NCBI RefSeq assembly: GCF_947179165.1
Contig: NC_077237.1
Span: 13,606,235-13,670,234, forward strand
Origin: Solanum dulcamara
Taxonomy: Eukaryota; Streptophyta; Magnoliopsida; Solanales; Solanaceae
DNA length: 64,000 nucleotides
Direction: 5' to 3'
Part shown: positions 60,082 to 64,000 of the stretch, in pieces
Layout of the letters: each line of letters begins with the position of its first letter
How positions within the stretch are numbered: position 1 is the stretch's first letter
Made by a program: the position numbers and the translations under genes
Notes under the pieces: generated by a model
The model's database searches: none
Told to the model about the DNA's origin: nothing
Seen by the model: only the letters and a program-made list of their open reading frames with translations

Positions 60082-63000
60082 ATGGAGATTTGGAAAGTGG
60101 GTTTTGTAGCTATGGTGTTGGGTTTATCTTTAGCTATACTGGTTGAATGTGGGGTACCCGATATGTATTCGTCAAAATTAGTTCATAGATTCTCCGACGA
60201 AGTGAGGAAACTTAGGGTTTCAAGGAATGAGGAAGTGGGTGTTGTGTGGCCACAACATATGAGCTTAGAGTATTATGGGAAATTGATGAACAGTGATTTG
60301 CAACGGCAAAAAATGAAGCTGGGTCCTCAGTTTCAGCTACTTTTTCCTTCACAGGGTAGCAAAACGATGCCGTTGGGAAATGACTTCGGATGGTTGGTTT
60401 CCCTCTTTGTTGTTTGTTTATCGTTCTAAATACATATTCTTTGAGCAACAACAGCTATGTTAGAAGTAGAGAGACGGGTTTTCGATAGACCGCTGGCTCA
60501 AGAAAAAAAACAGTCCAAAGTAGTATAGAGAAAGAAATAACGGAAATGAAAACAGCTCACGGAAATACTGTTTGAGGGGGTTAATGAGTCCAACTTTCTG
60601 AAAAAAGAGTTGTGATTATTGTTAGGAGTCAATTTTAATCAGTGTGTGAATAGTTAAGGCTTTCTTGTTTATCTATCCAACATGTTTATTTATAATATGT
60701 TGCTAATTGGGAATTTTAAAATTTGGGTTTTGGAAGCATTAATGAAAGAGTGAATGGGTCATTAAAGAATAAGGACAATTTATCTTCTTATAATATGGTC
60801 TAAATTTGGTGTTTTTGTCAAAGTATCTATTTTTGGGATGATGATGTGACATTTTTCTTGTTTGGAAGTTTTGTTATATTTTTTAGTTTCAAGTGAATGT
60901 ACGTTCAATTAGGACTTGATTGATTCTTGACCTGTGCCTGTCTGAGCAATCTATTGTTTGTTGCTAGATAGAAACAAAAAATTGAGTTCTGAAAGCATTT
61001 ATGAAAAGTCAATGTTTTTTCATAGAACATCAAATGTGGTTGGTGGCTAAGTACTAAGACAATAGTATGTTATAAATTATCCCATAATTATCATAACTAC
61101 AAGTTACTGCGTAATCAAGTTTGTTTGTAATCTTTCTATTGAATACTCTAGATTAGCATATGCTAAAAATGGGGACATAGTGGAATAATCAGGGTGAAGT
61201 AATATGGAGGACTAATGCATGTACCAGTGAACAGAAGGATTTTTGGATTTGATTAATGTAGTATTGTTCTCCTTGGGGGTGAAATGTTGGATGTTACTGA
61301 AAACTTTTCTGAAAGTAGCGGTTTCAGCGTGAATTAAATTAAAAGCATGGTTAGGGGTTTATCAAATGAAAGTTAATGTTGTATGTGGAGTACATTTTTT
61401 TTTAATCTGTAAGATTTGATGCAAGTTCAAAATTGGGGCTTTAAGTTTTTTCTTTTTCGTGTTTTATATTGAAAGAGATGGCATTCCATGTTATATGATG
61501 ATCCTAATCCAATATTATGCACTTTTGCTCAGGTTACATTACATGTGGGTTGATATAGGAACGCCAAATGTTTCTTTTCTCGTTGCACTAGACGCTGGAA
61601 GTGACTTGCTGTGGGTTCCATGTGAATGTGTACAATGCGCTCCTCTTTCAGCCAGTTATTATAGCAGCCTGGTATGCAATATTAATCAAGAATGTTATAT
61701 CACTATTCTAAATGTTTGTTGCTAGCTTCTTGCTGGTAGTGACTGCAAATAGGTTAGGCTCGTAGATGATATCTGCCTTTGTTGGTTTCAATTGAGCAGG
61801 ATGACATCCAAATCACGCTGTAAAATTATTTATCAAATAAATACAGCACACAATCTTTATGTTTACCTCCATAGTTTTCTTAGCAAAAATTGTTTTTTTT
61901 TTATTGTTGACACTTAAGGATAGATACGGTAGTTAGTACTTAGTAGTGAGTGTAACCCGACTTTGGAGCCAAACACCATACCTTTCTATTCTCTCATTTA
62001 ACTTTTAACAGAGGTGAATTATTTGGAAGGTTAAAATATTTCCATTGAAACATATAAAAGGCCAATTCTTAACTTTCAGCTGTGAGAGATCACGTCCACG
62101 AGGTGCTTTGTTGACTTCTGATTGCTTTAGGAATTATATTAGTTACATACTTCTAACGAGCAGTTAGCATTTTGTTCATGTCTTAATGTCAATTACATGA
62201 AAAGGAAAGAAGAAGCTTTAATGTCAATTATGTTAATGTTTAAAAGAGTCACAAGAACTTGTAACACTTCAAATATCGGGTAGACAAGGTTGTGTACTGC
62301 ATTCAGAATGTTTCATGTTCATTCAGAATTTCTAACTTTATAGTAGAGTTGGGGTAGCTGGAAATTTTGGGCCTTTACTGGTTAAGTACCCCTGTCCATA
62401 ATCAAAGCTTTGTGAACTTATTTAAGTCTTGTCCTATTCTTTATTTGGTTTCTGTTTCTACCATTTGTCTTTTAATATCTTCTTCTTTTAGTTTTGGTTG
62501 ATAACTGATCATGATCCCTATGACCGTTTTATGCCACTAAACAAGTAGTGTGATACCACTTTGAGTCATCTAATAATAACTACCTTAAAAAGACTGAAGT
62601 TTTACTTTTGAGTATAGAATAACAGAAGGGTCCAAGGACATTTCAGATGCATTCAGTATCACCAATTCTATTGGATATGATCCTTATGTTAGTTATAATT
62701 TATGTCTACAGTAGACAGAGACAGTCGAGGAGCTGATTATACTAAGATTGTTAACTGGGAGGTTTGGGCAACTTGGAGGGGGTTGAAGTGGGGTGAGTGA
62801 ATCAACGGGCCATGATCCAACCCATCCAATGGTTGTTTTTTGTCAAAGATAGGTTGGATCAGTTTGAGCAAAACAATTGGTCAGGACCCCACCTGTCTAG
62901 ATTGACCTATCAATAGTTTATTCTCAGTTGGCCAGGTTACGCTAATATTGGTCTAATTTGACACCCCTATAATACATTAAGGCACAAGAGAAACAAATTA

Positions 63001-64000
63001 ATTTAAAAACTGAAAAATAAAAAGGAAAAAGGTTCCAATAGAATAAGCGTCAGGTAAATGAACCTGTGACTATTTATGTCTTCATCGATTTTTACGTCAT
63101 CTCAACTTTCTAGATTGTACTTGGGTTCTATTCAACTGAAAACAACATGTAGTTCATAAATTCCGTTGGAAACTTCAGAAATTTCTACATTTTATTCAAT
63201 ATCATTTGTGAGCTGTCTTGTCACATCATGGTAAGTTAGAATATTTTTCTTGGAGTTGCTGGCTCTCCTAATAAAATTACTGTTCTCATTTCCTTTATAT
63301 AAATATTAGTACTCGATGTAGATGCGGAGTCTTTGCAAATACTGCCTACAGGTTTAGCACTTATATCAGATGATTGATTGGCAGGTGCTCCCTGGTATTT
63401 GGGGCATCTATTATGCAGGATAAAGATCTAAATGAGTACAATCCATCTGGCTCAAGCACAAGTAAGTTCCTGTCGTGCAGCCATCAGTTATGTGAACTGA
63501 GTTCAAATTGCAAAACCCCTAAGCAGCCCTGTCCGTACACTGTGAATTATGTATCAGAAGATACATCCACATCCGGAGTGCTCGTGGAAGATATCTTGCA
63601 CCTTGCATCAGGCAGCCGTATGGCAGCCAACGGCTCTGCCAGGGCTCCAGTCACTTTTGGGTGTGTGTCATTGAATTGCTGGTTGTATCTCAAGTTCGAA
63701 CAAGAATCATGAATGGGACCATTTTCACATGGTTCTGTTTGCCAAGACTATATTAAACAGGTCTTAATTCTTTTTCATGTCAGATGTGGTAGTAAGCAAA
63801 CTGGTGGTTATCTAAATGGAGTTGCACCTGATGGCCTTATGGGCTTGGGACCTGGAGATATCTCAGTTCCCAGTCGTCTTGCCAAAGCTGGATTGGTCCG
63901 AAACTCCTTCTCTCTTTGTTTTAAGGAAGATGATTCGGGAAGGATTTTCTTTGGAGACCAAGGGTCTGCTGGCCAGCAGACAACTTCTTTTCTGCCTTCA
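60082..64000 (+). CDS. Aspartic proteinase-like protein (pepsin A1 family, plant nepenthesin-type), 3' part outside window
   Basis: Secreted or membrane-linked aspartic protease family. Exons by frame and GT-AG sites: 60082-60392, 61533-61671, 63419-63660, 63784 to past 64000; introns about 1,140, 1,747 and 123 bases. The join TTCGGATG/GTTACATTAC keeps the frame. The visible 303 residues have a signal-peptide-like start (MEIWKVGFVAMVLGLSLAIL), a propeptide-like segment, the first active site LDAGSDLLWVPC (Asp124), Cys-rich CECVQCAPL, a flap with YVSEDTSTSG, and GLMGLGPGDISVPSRLAKAG. The usual DTGS is DAGS, which I believe recurs in this subgroup, known in Arabidopsis as aspartic proteinase-like protein 1. 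The second catalytic Asp is beyond the edge. The start at 60082 is the first ATG giving a hydrophobic leader. No stop or frameshift, so it looks functional. Confidence 0.92.
60393..61532 (+). other. Intron 1 of the protease gene
   Basis: Donor GTTGGTTTCC, acceptor TTTTGCTCAG. T-rich with no recognised element or gene. The apparent frame entering exon 2 from 61459 is intron read-through. Confidence 0.85.
61672..63418 (+). other. Intron 2 of the protease gene, with a possible hAT-type end
   Basis: Donor GTATGCAATA, acceptor TCTATTATGCAG. The segment ending TTTGACACCCCTATAA (about 62730-62970) contains CCAACCCATCC and TTGGATC..TTTGAGC words and resembles one end of a hAT-type element (complement AGGGGTGTCAAA). 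The partner end is not seen. Confidence 0.7.

Overview
This is plant nuclear DNA, almost certainly from a member of the Solanaceae. The evidence is the Solanaceae-type SINEs, the Tekay/Del-like chromovirus polyproteins, the AT-rich background and a plant nepenthesin-type aspartic protease gene with GT-AG introns. The species cannot be fixed by reading alone. About 58 kb is transposable-element sequence and only the last 4 kb carries an ordinary gene.

Region by region: 1-5802 is the 3' part of a decayed Ty3/gypsy element with its right LTR. 5803-7511 holds a degenerate ~80-bp tandem repeat and a near-palindromic MITE. 7801-9414 and 10732-13077 are two large LTR palindromes, in which an LTR fragment is joined to its own reverse complement through an 11-13 base loop. 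Between them lies a truncated hAT element (9415-10726) that carries an Au-type SINE. 13850-17980 has an LTR fragment and a long inverted-repeat DNA element split by another LTR. 18-22.6 kb is AT-rich with MITEs and a second SINE.

22671-40630 is one Ty3/gypsy element on the minus strand (target duplication AATAA), interrupted by a complete second Ty3/gypsy element at 29352-39362 (target duplication CATGA). 41042-41877 looks like a solo LTR. 43109-57655 is a small, decayed Ty1/copia element on the minus strand. It seems to have landed in the end of a Stowaway MITE and was then hit by three LTR insertions, one of which was itself hit by a fourth. All four are flanked by perfect 5-bp duplications (ATCTT, GAAGT, ACTTA, ATGAT).

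From 57.8 kb the DNA changes to small elements near a gene: a Stowaway MITE, a LINE remnant, a non-autonomous hAT with a perfect 8-bp duplication, a third SINE and another MITE. The promoter and first four exons of a secreted aspartic-protease-like gene follow, and the gene runs off the right edge. No retroelement reading frame seen here is intact, so the window records insertion and decay rather than a working set of genes. The two observations I rate highest are the pair of snap-back LTR palindromes and the arrays of short palindromic words that sit just upstream of the TATA-like box in several different LTR families.
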